From: Pedobacter paludis
Lineage (GTDB): Bacteria > Bacteroidota > Bacteroidia > Sphingobacteriales > Sphingobacteriaceae
Reading direction: 5' to 3'
Length of the DNA: 64,000 nt
Assembly: GCF_003173575.1 (NCBI RefSeq)
Contig: NZ_QGNY01000002.1
Coordinates: 744,001 to 808,000 of the forward strand
The translations under genes were made by a program, and so were the position numbers. Below, piece by piece: positions 44,420 through 53,921 of this stretch. The notes beneath the pieces were generated by a model. The model had not been told where the DNA came from. It ran no database searches and saw only the letters and a list, made by a program, of their open reading frames with translations. The first letter of the stretch is position 1. The number at the start of each line of letters is the position of its first letter.

Positions 44420-44959
44420 ATGGAAATTGAGCAAACGGGGTTAAAGGATTGTATCATAATCAAGCCTAGAGTTTTTGAAGATCCAAGAGGGTATTTTTTC
44501 GAAAGCTTTAACTTAAATACTTTTGAAGAAAAGACTGGGCAATCAGGAAGATTTGTTCAAGACAATCAATCTTTTTCATCATACGGTGTAATTAGAGGAT
44601 TGCATGCACAAAGTGGAGAATTTGCACAGGCAAAATTGGTGCGTGTTTTAAAGGGCGAGGTTTTAGATGTTGCAGTAGATATTCGTCCAGATTCTCCAAC
44701 TTATGGAAAACACATTTCTGTTAAGTTGAGCGCCGAAAATAAACTTCAGCTTTATGTGCCGAGAGGATTTTTACATGGCTTCTCTGTTTTAAGTGAAACT
44801 GCAGAGTTTTTCTATAAATGTGATAACTTTTATAACAAGTCATCAGAAGTTGGCGTAATGTATAATGACCAAAATTTAAATATAGATTGGTTAATTCCCG
44901 CAGGTAAAGAGGCTATTTCTGACAAAGATTTAATCTTAAATTCTTTTTCTTCACTGTAA
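44420..44959 (+). CDS. rfbC: dTDP-4-dehydrorhamnose 3,5-epimerase
   Basis: A 179-residue cupin that epimerises dTDP-4-keto-6-deoxyglucose at C3 and C5. Visible hallmarks: FFESFN, RFVQDNQSFSSYGVIRGLHAQ with the catalytic His, AKLVRVLKGEVLDVAVDIR, and PRGFLHGFSVLSETAEFFYKCDNFYN with the catalytic Tyr/Asp region. The motif is LHAQ rather than the more usual LHYQ, a mild change. The rfbD start overlaps its stop codon by one base. Confidence 0.93.
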   Translation: MEIEQTGLKDCIIIKPRVFEDPRGYFFESFNLNTFEEKTGQSGRFVQDNQSFSSYGVIRGLHAQSGEFAQAKLVRVLKGEVLDVAVDIRPDSPTYGKHISVKLSAENKLQLYVPRGFLHGFSVLSETAEFFYKCDNFYNKSSEVGVMYNDQNLNIDWLIPAGKEAISDKDLILNSFSSL

Positions 44960-45819
44960 TGAGCAAAATATTAGTAATTGGCGCCGGCGGGCAATTAGGG
45001 CAATGCCTAAAAACTGTAGCAGAACGAAGAGGAATTAGTGACATTGTTTTTCCAGCCGAACAGGAAGCCAATATCTTAAATCCCGATCTTTTAAATTCCT
45101 TACTGGAAAAAGAAAAACCTGCTTTTGTAATTAACTGCGCAGCTTATACGGCTGTAGATAAAGCTGAAGATGAAGTTGAACTGGCTAAAGCCGTAAATGA
45201 AACTGGTGCAGAAAATTTGGCACATGCCTGTAAAGCAAATTCTTCAACTTTGATTCATGTATCTACAGATTTTGTTTTCGAAGGAAATGAAGTAAAACTT
45301 TTAAAGGAAGACGATATTGCCAAACCTATAAATGTTTACGGTGTAACCAAATTAGATGGGGAAAAAGCCGTTGAAGCCATTTTGCCAGAACATGTTATTA
45401 TCCGTACTAGCTGGCTTTATTCTGAATATGCCAATAACTTTGTAAAAACAATGTTGAAGCTGGGTGCAGAACGAGATGAATTGAATATTATCGCTGATCA
45501 AGTCGGTACGCCAACTTATGCCATCGATTTGGCAAATGCTATATTTGATATTATTGCTTCTGACAATAAAGCTTACGGCGTTTATCACTACAGCAATGAG
45601 GGCGTAACTTCGTGGTTCGATTTTGCAAAAGCGATATTCGGAATCAGCGAAACTAATGTTAGAACAAATCCAATTCCGGGATCTAAATATCCAACAAAAG
45701 CAACTAGACCTGCTTTTTCGGTTATGGATAAATCTAAGATTAAAGAAACCTTTAAATTAGAAATTCCATATTGGAGAGACAGCCTTGTTGAATGCATAGA
45801 TAAAATAAATAAAGGTTAA
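44959..45819 (+). CDS. rfbD: dTDP-4-dehydrorhamnose reductase
   Basis: Last enzyme of dTDP-L-rhamnose synthesis, reducing the 4-keto group with NAD(P)H. The 286-residue SDR starts with ILVIGAGGQLGQCLK and has NCAAYTAVDKAEDE, ISTDFVFEG-like HVSTDFVFEG (catalytic Thr), PINVYGVTKLDGE (Tyr-Lys) and RTSWLYSEYANNFVKTMLKL. All are standard RmlD features. It overlaps rfbC by one base, and a 125-base gap separates it from rfbA. Confidence 0.93.
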   Translation: MSKILVIGAGGQLGQCLKTVAERRGISDIVFPAEQEANILNPDLLNSLLEKEKPAFVINCAAYTAVDKAEDEVELAKAVNETGAENLAHACKANSSTLIHVSTDFVFEGNEVKLLKEDDIAKPINVYGVTKLDGEKAVEAILPEHVIIRTSWLYSEYANNFVKTMLKLGAERDELNIIADQVGTPTYAIDLANAIFDIIASDNKAYGVYHYSNEGVTSWFDFAKAIFGISETNVRTNPIPGSKYPTKATRPAFSVMDKSKIKETFKLEIPYWRDSLVECIDKINKG

Positions 45820-45944
45820 TCGTTTAAATCGTTCAAGCTGGTTAATTGATTAAGAATCATCAACAGTAGAAATAATATAACAAAGGTTAATAGAATTGAA
45901 TTTTATCATGATCGATTTTGCAATTAACCAAATAACATAAAGAA

Positions 45945-46804
<860 letters not shown>

Positions 46805-46805
<1 letters not shown>

Positions 46806-46839
46806 TAAAAAAGGGGAAGCTTAAAGCTTCCCTTTTTTT
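46805..46839 (+). terminator. Intrinsic terminator after rfbA
   Basis: GGGAAGC (46814-46820) and GCTTCCC (46826-46832) pair around a short loop, flanked by an A-run and a T-run. It separates rfbBCDA from the repeat region. Confidence 0.88.
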
Positions 46840-46860
46840 ATTATTTCTAGTTTCAAAGGT

Positions 46861-47057
46861 CTTTCCGTTCCGCTTAGCTCCAGTCGAGATGACGGTTTGT
46901 GGAGCTCAACTGTTGTGATAGCGATTGAGGTGCAAGGATTCTACTCGAGAAATCCAAATTAATATCGTCCTTTCGACCGAAGTGGAGAAATCTATAAAGA
47001 GGGATTTTTTTTAGGTTCAAGGATCTCTCCTTTGCGCTACGCTTTACTCGACATGAT
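46861..47057. repeat. Dispersed MITE-like fragments downstream of rfbA
   Basis: The non-coding stretch begins with a half element (46871-46894, GCTCCAGTCGAGATGACG) that matches the right end of the repeat at 24422-24539. It is followed by an inverted pair bounded by ATCGTCCTTTCGAC (46964-46977) and CTCGACATGAT (47047-47057) with inner GGAGAAATCT and GGATCTCTCC arms. No ORF or RNA gene is evident. Confidence 0.6.
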
Positions 47058-47058
47058 T

Positions 47059-47459
47059 AACGAATTACTCATCGGATGAATTTTACACAACACCCATATT
47101 CATCCGATGAGTAATTCGTTTCGCAACGCTTTAGTCGACATGATGAAATAACGATCATTGGATGGACTTTGCCCAGCACATATTCATTCAATGCCTTAAC
47201 ATCGGATGAATTTTACACAACGCCCATATTCATCCGATGAGTAATTCGTTTCGCAGGGCTTTAGTCGACATTACGAAATAACAATTATTGGATGAACTTT
47301 GCCCAGAACATATTCATTCAAATGCATTAATATCGGATGAATTTTACACAACGGCCATATTCATCCGATGAGTAATTCGTTTCGCAGCGCTTTAGTCGAC
47401 ATGACGAATACAATCATTGGATGAGCTTTGCCCAGCACATATTCATTCAATACATTAAC
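47059..47459. repeat. Three tandem ~130-base repeats with hairpins
   Basis: Units start at 47071, 47201 and 47332 (periods 130 and 131), each opening ATCGGATGAATTTTACACAA. Each unit has a hairpin formed by ATCGGATGAAT and ATTCATCCGAT around a 16-base loop, then a TCGACATGACGAAAT-type segment, then a second, imperfect hairpin (ATTGGATGA ... TTCATTCAAT). In the first copy the stem extends to 23 perfect base pairs (47059-47081 with 47098-47120). Together with the fragments upstream it fills the 713-base gap between rfbA and the next gene. Confidence 0.88.
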
Positions 47460-47518
47460 TATCTTAAATGCAATCATAAGCATATGATTTTATTTATCTT
47501 TAGCCGTTATTAAGTTGA

Positions 47519-48802
47519 ATGGATAAGAATAAGCAAATAGCAATAATTGGGTTAGGTTACGTAGGACTACCACTTGCGATAGAATTTGCAAAAAAATATA
47601 AAGTTGTTGGCTTTGATACTGATGATGCAAGAATTATTTCTCTAAAAAGCATTACTGACCATACTCGAGAAGCTAATTTAGAAGATTTGAGATTAGTAAC
47701 AAGCTATACAGCTGAGGATTACGGGCTTGAACTTAGCTCAAATTTACCAGATATCAGCACCTGCAATACTTATATTGTTACCGTTCCAACACCCATTGAT
47801 CATTTAAAACGCCCCGATTTAGAGCCTCTCTTGAATGCATCTAAGATGATCGGAATTTTGCTTAAAAAAGGTGACATCGTTATTTATGAATCCACCGTCT
47901 ACCCTGGGTGTACAGAAGAAGATTGTGTTCCAGTATTGGAAAAAATTTCTGGATTAAAGTATAACGAAGATTTCTTTTGTGGCTATTCTCCCGAAAGGAT
48001 TAATCCAGGAGATAAAGTTAATACTCTAGCTAAAATTAAAAAGGTAACATCTGGTTCAACACCCGAAATTGCCCTTCAAATCAATGATCTTTATTCTTCT
48101 ATCATTACTGCAGGGACCCATTTGGCTCCAAGTATAAAAGTTGCGGAAGCATCGAAAGCTATAGAAAATGCGCAACGAGATGTAAACATATCTTTTGTAA
48201 ATGAGCTTGCGCTTATTTTTGATCGAATGCATATCGATACTTCAGATGTTTTAGCTGCTGCCTCTACAAAATGGAATTTTCTTAATTATAAACCTGGATT
48301 GGTTGGAGGACACTGCATTGGCGTAGATCCCTACTATCTGGCGCATAAATCAGAATCTTTGGGCTACAAACCAGAGGTCATTCTATCCGGTAGGAGGGTA
48401 AATGATAATATGGGCATGTTTGTAGCGAACAAAGTAATCAAAATGATGGTGGCCAAAGATAAAACCATTAAAGGCGCTAAAGTGCTCATTTTGGGCTTTG
48501 CATTTAAGGAAAACTGCCCAGATGTGAGGAATACCAGAGTAGTTGATATTTATAAGGAATTGAAATCTTTTAGTATCGAGGTTGATGTCTGTGATCCTTG
48601 GGCCAATGCAGAGGAAGTGAAACAAGAATATCATATTGATCTAATTACCCAGCCAGAATCTAAAATTTATGATGCCATTATACTTGCTGTTGCTCATAAA
48701 CAATTTTTAGAATTGAATTTTGCTGCGTTAAAAGAGAAGGGTGCAATCATTTTCGATACCAAGTCTTTCATTGATAGAAATTTTGCAGATGCCAGGTTAT
48801 AA
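47519..48802 (+). CDS. UDP-sugar 6-dehydrogenase (WbpO/TviB-like nucleotide sugar dehydrogenase)
   Basis: A 427-residue NAD-dependent dehydrogenase that oxidises C6 of a UDP-HexNAc to the uronic acid in two steps. IAIIGLGYVGLPLAIEFAKKY is the NAD loop; STVYPGCTEEDCVPVLE, GYSPERINPGD and AEASKAIENAQRDVNISFVNE are family motifs; GGHCIGVDPYYL contains catalytic Cys266. The overall sequence is closer to WbpO/TviB (UDP-GalNAc or UDP-GlcNAc dehydrogenases) than to UDP-glucose dehydrogenases. No paired C4 epimerase is adjacent. Confidence 0.88.
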   Translation: MDKNKQIAIIGLGYVGLPLAIEFAKKYKVVGFDTDDARIISLKSITDHTREANLEDLRLVTSYTAEDYGLELSSNLPDISTCNTYIVTVPTPIDHLKRPDLEPLLNASKMIGILLKKGDIVIYESTVYPGCTEEDCVPVLEKISGLKYNEDFFCGYSPERINPGDKVNTLAKIKKVTSGSTPEIALQINDLYSSIITAGTHLAPSIKVAEASKAIENAQRDVNISFVNELALIFDRMHIDTSDVLAAASTKWNFLNYKPGLVGGHCIGVDPYYLAHKSESLGYKPEVILSGRRVNDNMGMFVANKVIKMMVAKDKTIKGAKVLILGFAFKENCPDVRNTRVVDIYKELKSFSIEVDVCDPWANAEEVKQEYHIDLITQPESKIYDAIILAVAHKQFLELNFAALKEKGAIIFDTKSFIDRNFADARL

Positions 48803-48862
48803 TTTTTTCATTCCTGATGGGAGTAATTTTAAGTAAGTTAATCAATTGTTAACACATGACAG

Positions 48863-48894
48863 TTTCGTTACATTTAAATTATTGTGTATGTTTG
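48863..48894 (+). promoter_or_regulatory. Candidate promoter for gmd
   Basis: TATGTTTG at 48887-48894 fits TAnnTTTG and lies 28 bases before the gmd ATG. TTTC at 48863-48866, 20 bases upstream, is a one-mismatch -33 element at the right spacing. This is the best full promoter match in the window. Confidence 0.55.
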
Positions 48895-48922
48895 CAAGCT
48901 TAAAAATCTATGAATTGTTAAT

Positions 48923-50074
48923 ATGAAGGTTGCCTTAATAACAGGAGTTACAGGTCAGGACGGAGCTTATTTAGCTGAGTTTTTATTGAAAAAAGGATAT
49001 TTGGTACATGGTATTAAAAGAAGATCCTCTTTGTTTAATACCGATAGAATAGATCACCTGTATCAGGACCAACATGAAAATGATGTGCATTTTAAATTGC
49101 ATTATGGAGATTTAACAGATTCAACAAACCTTATTCGCATTATTCAAGAAACCCAACCCGATGAGATTTACAATTTAGGTGCAATGAGCCATGTGATGGT
49201 GTCCTTTGATTCTCCCGAATATGTGGCAAATGTAGATGGAATTGGTACACTTCGAATTTTAGAAGCGGTACGCATTTTAGGACTGGAGAAAAAAACTAGA
49301 ATTTATCAGGCTTCTACTTCAGAATTATACGGGGGGATGCCCGAAAATAAAAACGAAAAGGGTTTCTATGATGAAAACTCCCCTTTTTACCCCCGGTCAC
49401 CTTATGGGGTAGCTAAAATATATGGCTTTTGGATTACCAAAAATTACCGTGAAGCCTATAATATGTTTGCTTGTAATGGAATCCTTTTTAATCACGAGAG
49501 TCCATTAAGAGGAGAAACCTTCGTAACCAGAAAAATTACACGAGCTACCGCTAAAATAGCTTTAGGTCTTCAGGGCTGTTTATATCTTGGTAATTTATCT
49601 GCTCAACGTGACTGGGGTCATGCTAAGGACTATATTGAGGCAATGTGGCTAATCCTTCAGCAAGAAAAGCCAGAGGATTTTGTGATCGCTACAGGCATTA
49701 CCACTACTGTTCGTGATTTTGTTCGGATGAGTTTTGCAGAACTTGGCATAGAAGTTGAGTTTAGCGGCAAGGATGAAAATGAGAAAGGTGTGATTATCGA
49801 TATTGATGAAGAGAAAGTAAGGGCATTGGGCTTAAATACTGAAAACCTGAAATTTGGACAAACAGTGGTTAAGGTTGATCCTAAGTATTTTAGACCAACA
49901 GAGGTGGACTTGCTTTTGGGCGATCCTACAAAATCAAAAACTCAATTGGGTTGGGAGCCAAAATATGATTTACCAGCCCTGGTAAAGGATATGGTGATAT
50001 CAGATCTTCATTTGATGAAAAAAGATGAATATTTAAAACAGGGTGGTTTTAGAACATTAAACTATTTTGAATAG
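48923..50074 (+). CDS. gmd: GDP-mannose 4,6-dehydratase
   Basis: Converts GDP-mannose to GDP-4-keto-6-deoxymannose, the precursor of GDP-L-fucose and related 6-deoxy sugars. The 383-residue SDR has [33 protein letters not shown], the catalytic Thr132 and Glu134 in ASTSELYG, Tyr161/Lys165 in SPYGVAK, and [19 protein letters not shown]. Two positions are unusual: [12 protein letters not shown] (residues 85-95) replaces the common NLGAQSHVAVSF, and NHESPLRG replaces NHESPRRG. No fcl gene follows in the window; a GT10 enzyme downstream suggests GDP-fucose is still the product. Confidence 0.93.
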   Translation: MKVALITGVTGQDGAYLAEFLLKKGYLVHGIKRRSSLFNTDRIDHLYQDQHENDVHFKLHYGDLTDSTNLIRIIQETQPDEIYNLGAMSHVMVSFDSPEYVANVDGIGTLRILEAVRILGLEKKTRIYQASTSELYGGMPENKNEKGFYDENSPFYPRSPYGVAKIYGFWITKNYREAYNMFACNGILFNHESPLRGETFVTRKITRATAKIALGLQGCLYLGNLSAQRDWGHAKDYIEAMWLILQQEKPEDFVIATGITTTVRDFVRMSFAELGIEVEFSGKDENEKGVIIDIDEEKVRALGLNTENLKFGQTVVKVDPKYFRPTEVDLLLGDPTKSKTQLGWEPKYDLPALVKDMVISDLHLMKKDEYLKQGGFRTLNYFE

Positions 50075-50213
50075 GTTCTTGAGTATAAGTACATCTTGAA
50101 TTTATTATTGATTAAACAAAAGATTGAATAATACTGAAACGATATAGCTCATTAATGCTATTTTACTAATGTTTTGCACTAATTAATAACAATGCCGATT
50201 ACATCGGAGACCT

Positions 50214-52679
50214 ATGAAACAAAGAATAAACATATTAATATCCTTCATCTTTCTATCGCTTGTTATCAGTTTTACGGCTGTAGCACAGAATTATTCTAAC
50301 GTTAAGGTAGATGAATTATCTGACGCACAGATTTTGCAAATGATTCAAAAGGCGGAATCTGTGGGTTATAATGATGCTCAGCTTGAACAAATGGCCGCCG
50401 CCCAAGGGATGAAGGGTGATGAAATTCAGAAGCTTAGACTAAGAATTGAAAAAGTTCGTAAACAGGGTACTGCAGTAAAGCCTGATGATAAACCTACCAA
50501 TACGGGCCGCGAAATGAGCGAAACCACTGATGGCGGCAAGGTTGATAATGAGAAAAAAGTTTCGGATGAGGAAATCGGGCCGAAGATATTTGGTTCTGAG
50601 TTATTTAGAAATGGAAATATCACATTCGAACCTAATCTTAGAATCGCAACTCCAAAAGGATATGTAATTGGTCCTGATGATAAATTATTGATCGATTTAA
50701 CTGGAGATAATGAAGCCAGCTACAACCTTCAGGTAAGTGCTGATGGAATTATCAATTTACAATATGTTGGAAGAATATCAGTTGGTGGTTTAACCATTGA
50801 GCAAGCTACATCAAAAATTGGTGCAGCCATGTCTAAGACCTATCCTTCTTTAAGATCGGGTAGAACGAGTTTAGCGATTAATTTAGGTAATATTAGAAGC
50901 ATTAAAGTAACCTTAACTGGGCAATTGGTAAAACCAGGTACTTACACTTTGTCTTCTTTATCAACAGTTTATAATGCACTTTATGCATCTGGTGGCCCAG
51001 CACAAAATGGCTCGTTCAGAAAAATAGAGGTGATTAGGAATAATAAGGTCATCTCGACTATAGATATTTACAGTTTTCTTCTTAAAGGCATTCAGCAAAA
51101 CAACATCAGGCTTCAGGATCAGGATGTGATTAATGTTCCTGTGTTCAACAAAAGAGTTGAAATCACTGGAGAGGTTAAACGATCGGCCTTGTTTGAAGTT
51201 GTGAATGGAGAATCTTTAAAAGACGTGATTGATTTTGCTGGTGGTTTTACCACTCAAGCTTATACCGCGAAAGTTAAAGCCTTCCAGAATACAGATAAAG
51301 ACCGTAAAATTATTGATATTGCTTCTGCAGAGTTTTCAACCTATCAACCACAGAACGGTGATAAATATATTGTTGAGGCCATATTGGATCGATTCCAAAA
51401 TCGGGTAGAGATTTTAGGCGCTGTATTCAGACCAGGCGTATATGAGCTTGAAAAAGGTTTAACTTTAAGGGGATTAATCAATAAATCTGATGGATTAACA
51501 GAAGATGCCTTTTTAAATCGTGGTTACATCAATAGATTAAATCCAGATAATACACAATCCTTAATTTCATTTGATGTTGCCAAAATCATTGCAGGTACAG
51601 AAACTGATATTCCCTTACTTAGAGAAGATAAAATTACCATTAGCTCTTTATTTGATTTGAGAGATGAATACAAAGTAAGTATTCAGGGAGAAGTTAGGGC
51701 TCCGGGCACTTTTGAATATGCCGATGGAATGACCTTAGAATCGGTAATTCAGCTGGCTGGTGGGTTTAAAGAAGGTGCAACACCGAGCCGTATTGAAATC
51801 TCGCGGAGAGTAAAAAATAGCGAAGCTACCGTTGCTTCTGCCAGAACTGCTGAGCTTTTTACGGTAAGTGTAGATCAAAATTTAAAACTAGAAGGAGAAC
51901 CTTTCATTTTGAAACCATTTGATATTATCTCTATCCGGAACTCTGAAGGATACACCATTCAAAAGCAAGTTAAACTGGAGGGTGAGGTTGTTTACCCCGG
52001 AACTTATACCATTACTAGAAAAGATGAAAAAATTTCTGAACTGATTCAACGTGCTGGGGGCTTAACTTCTTCTGCTTATCCAGACGGAGCTTCCTTAAAA
52101 AGACCTGGCGCCGAGAAGGTCAATCCTAGAGATAAAAATGCGATTAACAATGGAGATGAAGAGGATAAAAAATTCTTAAATCTTAAAAGAGCCCAGGAAG
52201 CGGGAGCCAAAGAGGCAGTTGCTGTGGAGGTGGAGCAGAAACTGATTCAAAGTGATTTAGTCGGAATCAATCTGGTTAAGATTTTAGATAGTCCAAACTC
52301 TAAATATGATTTAATTGTAGAAGATGGCGATGTGATTCGTGTTCCTAGAACCTTGCAAACTGTCAAAGTTACTGGTGAAGTCCTTAATCCAAATAGTATC
52401 GTTTATTTGCCGGGGAAGAGCTTAAGGCAATATATAAATGGAGCTGGTGGCTTTACTTCAAATGCAAGAAAATCTGGAGTTTATGTTAAATACGCTAATG
52501 GCTCTGCAGCCGCAGTAAGCAAATTTATTTTTTTCAATAATAATCCTATAATTAAGCCAGGTGCAGAAATTTTGATTCCAAAGCGGGCCGAAAAAGAACG
52601 GTTAACTGCTCAAAGTTGGATTGGAATCGGCACCGCGGTTGCCTCTTTAGGTGCTATTATAGTAAGCCTACTTCGGTAA
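50214..52679 (+). CDS. Wza-like polysaccharide export protein with six SLBB repeats
   Basis: An 821-residue exported protein for capsule or exopolysaccharide export. Signal peptide (ending TAVAQ, about 25 residues), a Gln/Lys-rich helical linker, then the Poly_export domain (GYVIGPDDKLLIDLTGDNEASYNLQV, about 150-230). Six SLBB domains follow, seen as VTLTGQLVKPGTY, VEITGEVKRSALF, VEILGAVFRPGVY, VSIQGEVRAPGTF, VKLEGEVVYPGTY and VKVTGEVLNPNSI. A C-terminal helix (SWIGIGTAVASLGAIIVSLL) ends the protein. Proteobacterial Wza has about 380 residues; the long multi-SLBB form is normal in Bacteroidota. Confidence 0.9.
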   Translation: MKQRINILISFIFLSLVISFTAVAQNYSNVKVDELSDAQILQMIQKAESVGYNDAQLEQMAAAQGMKGDEIQKLRLRIEKVRKQGTAVKPDDKPTNTGREMSETTDGGKVDNEKKVSDEEIGPKIFGSELFRNGNITFEPNLRIATPKGYVIGPDDKLLIDLTGDNEASYNLQVSADGIINLQYVGRISVGGLTIEQATSKIGAAMSKTYPSLRSGRTSLAINLGNIRSIKVTLTGQLVKPGTYTLSSLSTVYNALYASGGPAQNGSFRKIEVIRNNKVISTIDIYSFLLKGIQQNNIRLQDQDVINVPVFNKRVEITGEVKRSALFEVVNGESLKDVIDFAGGFTTQAYTAKVKAFQNTDKDRKIIDIASAEFSTYQPQNGDKYIVEAILDRFQNRVEILGAVFRPGVYELEKGLTLRGLINKSDGLTEDAFLNRGYINRLNPDNTQSLISFDVAKIIAGTETDIPLLREDKITISSLFDLRDEYKVSIQGEVRAPGTFEYADGMTLESVIQLAGGFKEGATPSRIEISRRVKNSEATVASARTAELFTVSVDQNLKLEGEPFILKPFDIISIRNSEGYTIQKQVKLEGEVVYPGTYTITRKDEKISELIQRAGGLTSSAYPDGASLKRPGAEKVNPRDKNAINNGDEEDKKFLNLKRAQEAGAKEAVAVEVEQKLIQSDLVGINLVKILDSPNSKYDLIVEDGDVIRVPRTLQTVKVTGEVLNPNSIVYLPGKSLRQYINGAGGFTSNARKSGVYVKYANGSAAAVSKFIFFNNNPIIKPGAEILIPKRAEKERLTAQSWIGIGTAVASLGAIIVSLLR

Positions 52680-52792
52680 TGAATTATTTAAAAAGATGTA
52701 TTTTCAATAAATACAATCGATTAGCAAAGAGGTTATATTGTTATTAATTCAATTTCTTATAACTTAAAGTATTATTATAATGATTTTTATAA

Positions 52793-53920
52793 ATGATTAA
52801 TCAAAAAATGGTAAATGAAGAGCATCTTATCATTGAAAATGAAACTGGTGAAATTTCTTTAAAGGAGCTTGCGAAAAGCACTCGCATGGGTTTTGCTTAT
52901 ATCAAATCAAAGTGGCTCATAGTAATTGTTTTTATATTCATTGGTGCAGTTTTAGGTTTTACCTATGCACTTAGTAAAAAGCCAATGTTTACAGCAACAA
53001 CAACCTTTGTAATGGAGTCCAACGAAAGTTCAAGTGGATTGGCTCAATATGCTGGCTTAGCTTCTATGGCAGGATTAGATTTTGGAGGTAATGGAAGTGG
53101 CGGTATATTTCAAGCGGATAATATTATCGATTTATACAAATCCAGAACAATGATTGAAAAAGCATTGCTTAGTTCTGTTAAGGGGAAAAGTGATAGGTTG
53201 CTAATTGATTTATATCTCGAAATTAATGGCATTAAGTCAAATTGGATAGATAGTCTAAAACAAAACGATAATAAGATACCAAGAAAAGAATATACTACAC
53301 TAGATGATTCAACTAATGACAGGTATTTTTCACGTACACAGGATAGTGTCCTTGGAAAAGCCGTAGCAGATATTAATCGGAAATACCTTATCGTAGCCAA
53401 GCCCGATAAAAAGCTTAGTAAAATACAAGTTGATGTACAAGCATCAGATGAAGCATTTGCCAAGATGCTAAATGATGCACTTGTGAAAAATGTAAATGAT
53501 TTTTATATACAAACTAAAACGAAAAAATCTTTGCAAAATGTTAAGATTTTGCAAAAGAAAACTGATTCAGTTCGAGCCGTTATGAATGGAGCTATATACA
53601 GTGCTGTCGCGGTATCGGACGCTACGCCTAACTTAAATCCAACTAGGGAAGTGCAAAGGCTTGTGCCCGTTCAAAAAGCACAATTTTCAGCTGAAACAAG
53701 TAAAGCAATCTTAAGCTCGTTAGTGCAAAATCTCGAAATGGCGAAAATGTCATTATTAAGTGAGACCCCACTTATACAAGTTGTTGATTCCCCAATACTA
53801 CCTCTAGATGTGGACAAAACCAATAGAACTAAACTTGCAGTTATTGGGGGATTATTAGCTTTGGTTTTATGTGTGGTCATGTTACTAACAAATAAATTCA
53901 TAAAAGGATTAATGGCATAA
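52793..53920 (+). CDS. Wzz/GumC-like chain-length determinant without kinase domain
   Basis: A 375-residue inner-membrane protein with helices at about 41-60 and 347-366, and a long periplasmic coiled region between them. TRMGFAYIKSKWLIVIVFIF and the C-terminal VVDSPILPLDVDKTNRTKLAVIGG (the Pro-rich signature before TM2) identify the Wzz/GumC family that controls polysaccharide chain length. There is no C-terminal BY-kinase, so any tyrosine kinase partner lies elsewhere. It leads the CDP-sugar genes: the next gene starts one base after its stop. Confidence 0.86.
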   Translation: MINQKMVNEEHLIIENETGEISLKELAKSTRMGFAYIKSKWLIVIVFIFIGAVLGFTYALSKKPMFTATTTFVMESNESSSGLAQYAGLASMAGLDFGGNGSGGIFQADNIIDLYKSRTMIEKALLSSVKGKSDRLLIDLYLEINGIKSNWIDSLKQNDNKIPRKEYTTLDDSTNDRYFSRTQDSVLGKAVADINRKYLIVAKPDKKLSKIQVDVQASDEAFAKMLNDALVKNVNDFYIQTKTKKSLQNVKILQKKTDSVRAVMNGAIYSAVAVSDATPNLNPTREVQRLVPVQKAQFSAETSKAILSSLVQNLEMAKMSLLSETPLIQVVDSPILPLDVDKTNRTKLAVIGGLLALVLCVVMLLTNKFIKGLMA

Positions 53921-53921
53921 T

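Noticed and set aside
47059..47459. CRISPR array
   Set aside because: Units are about 130 bases and similar along their full length; there are no short repeats with unique spacers and no cas genes.
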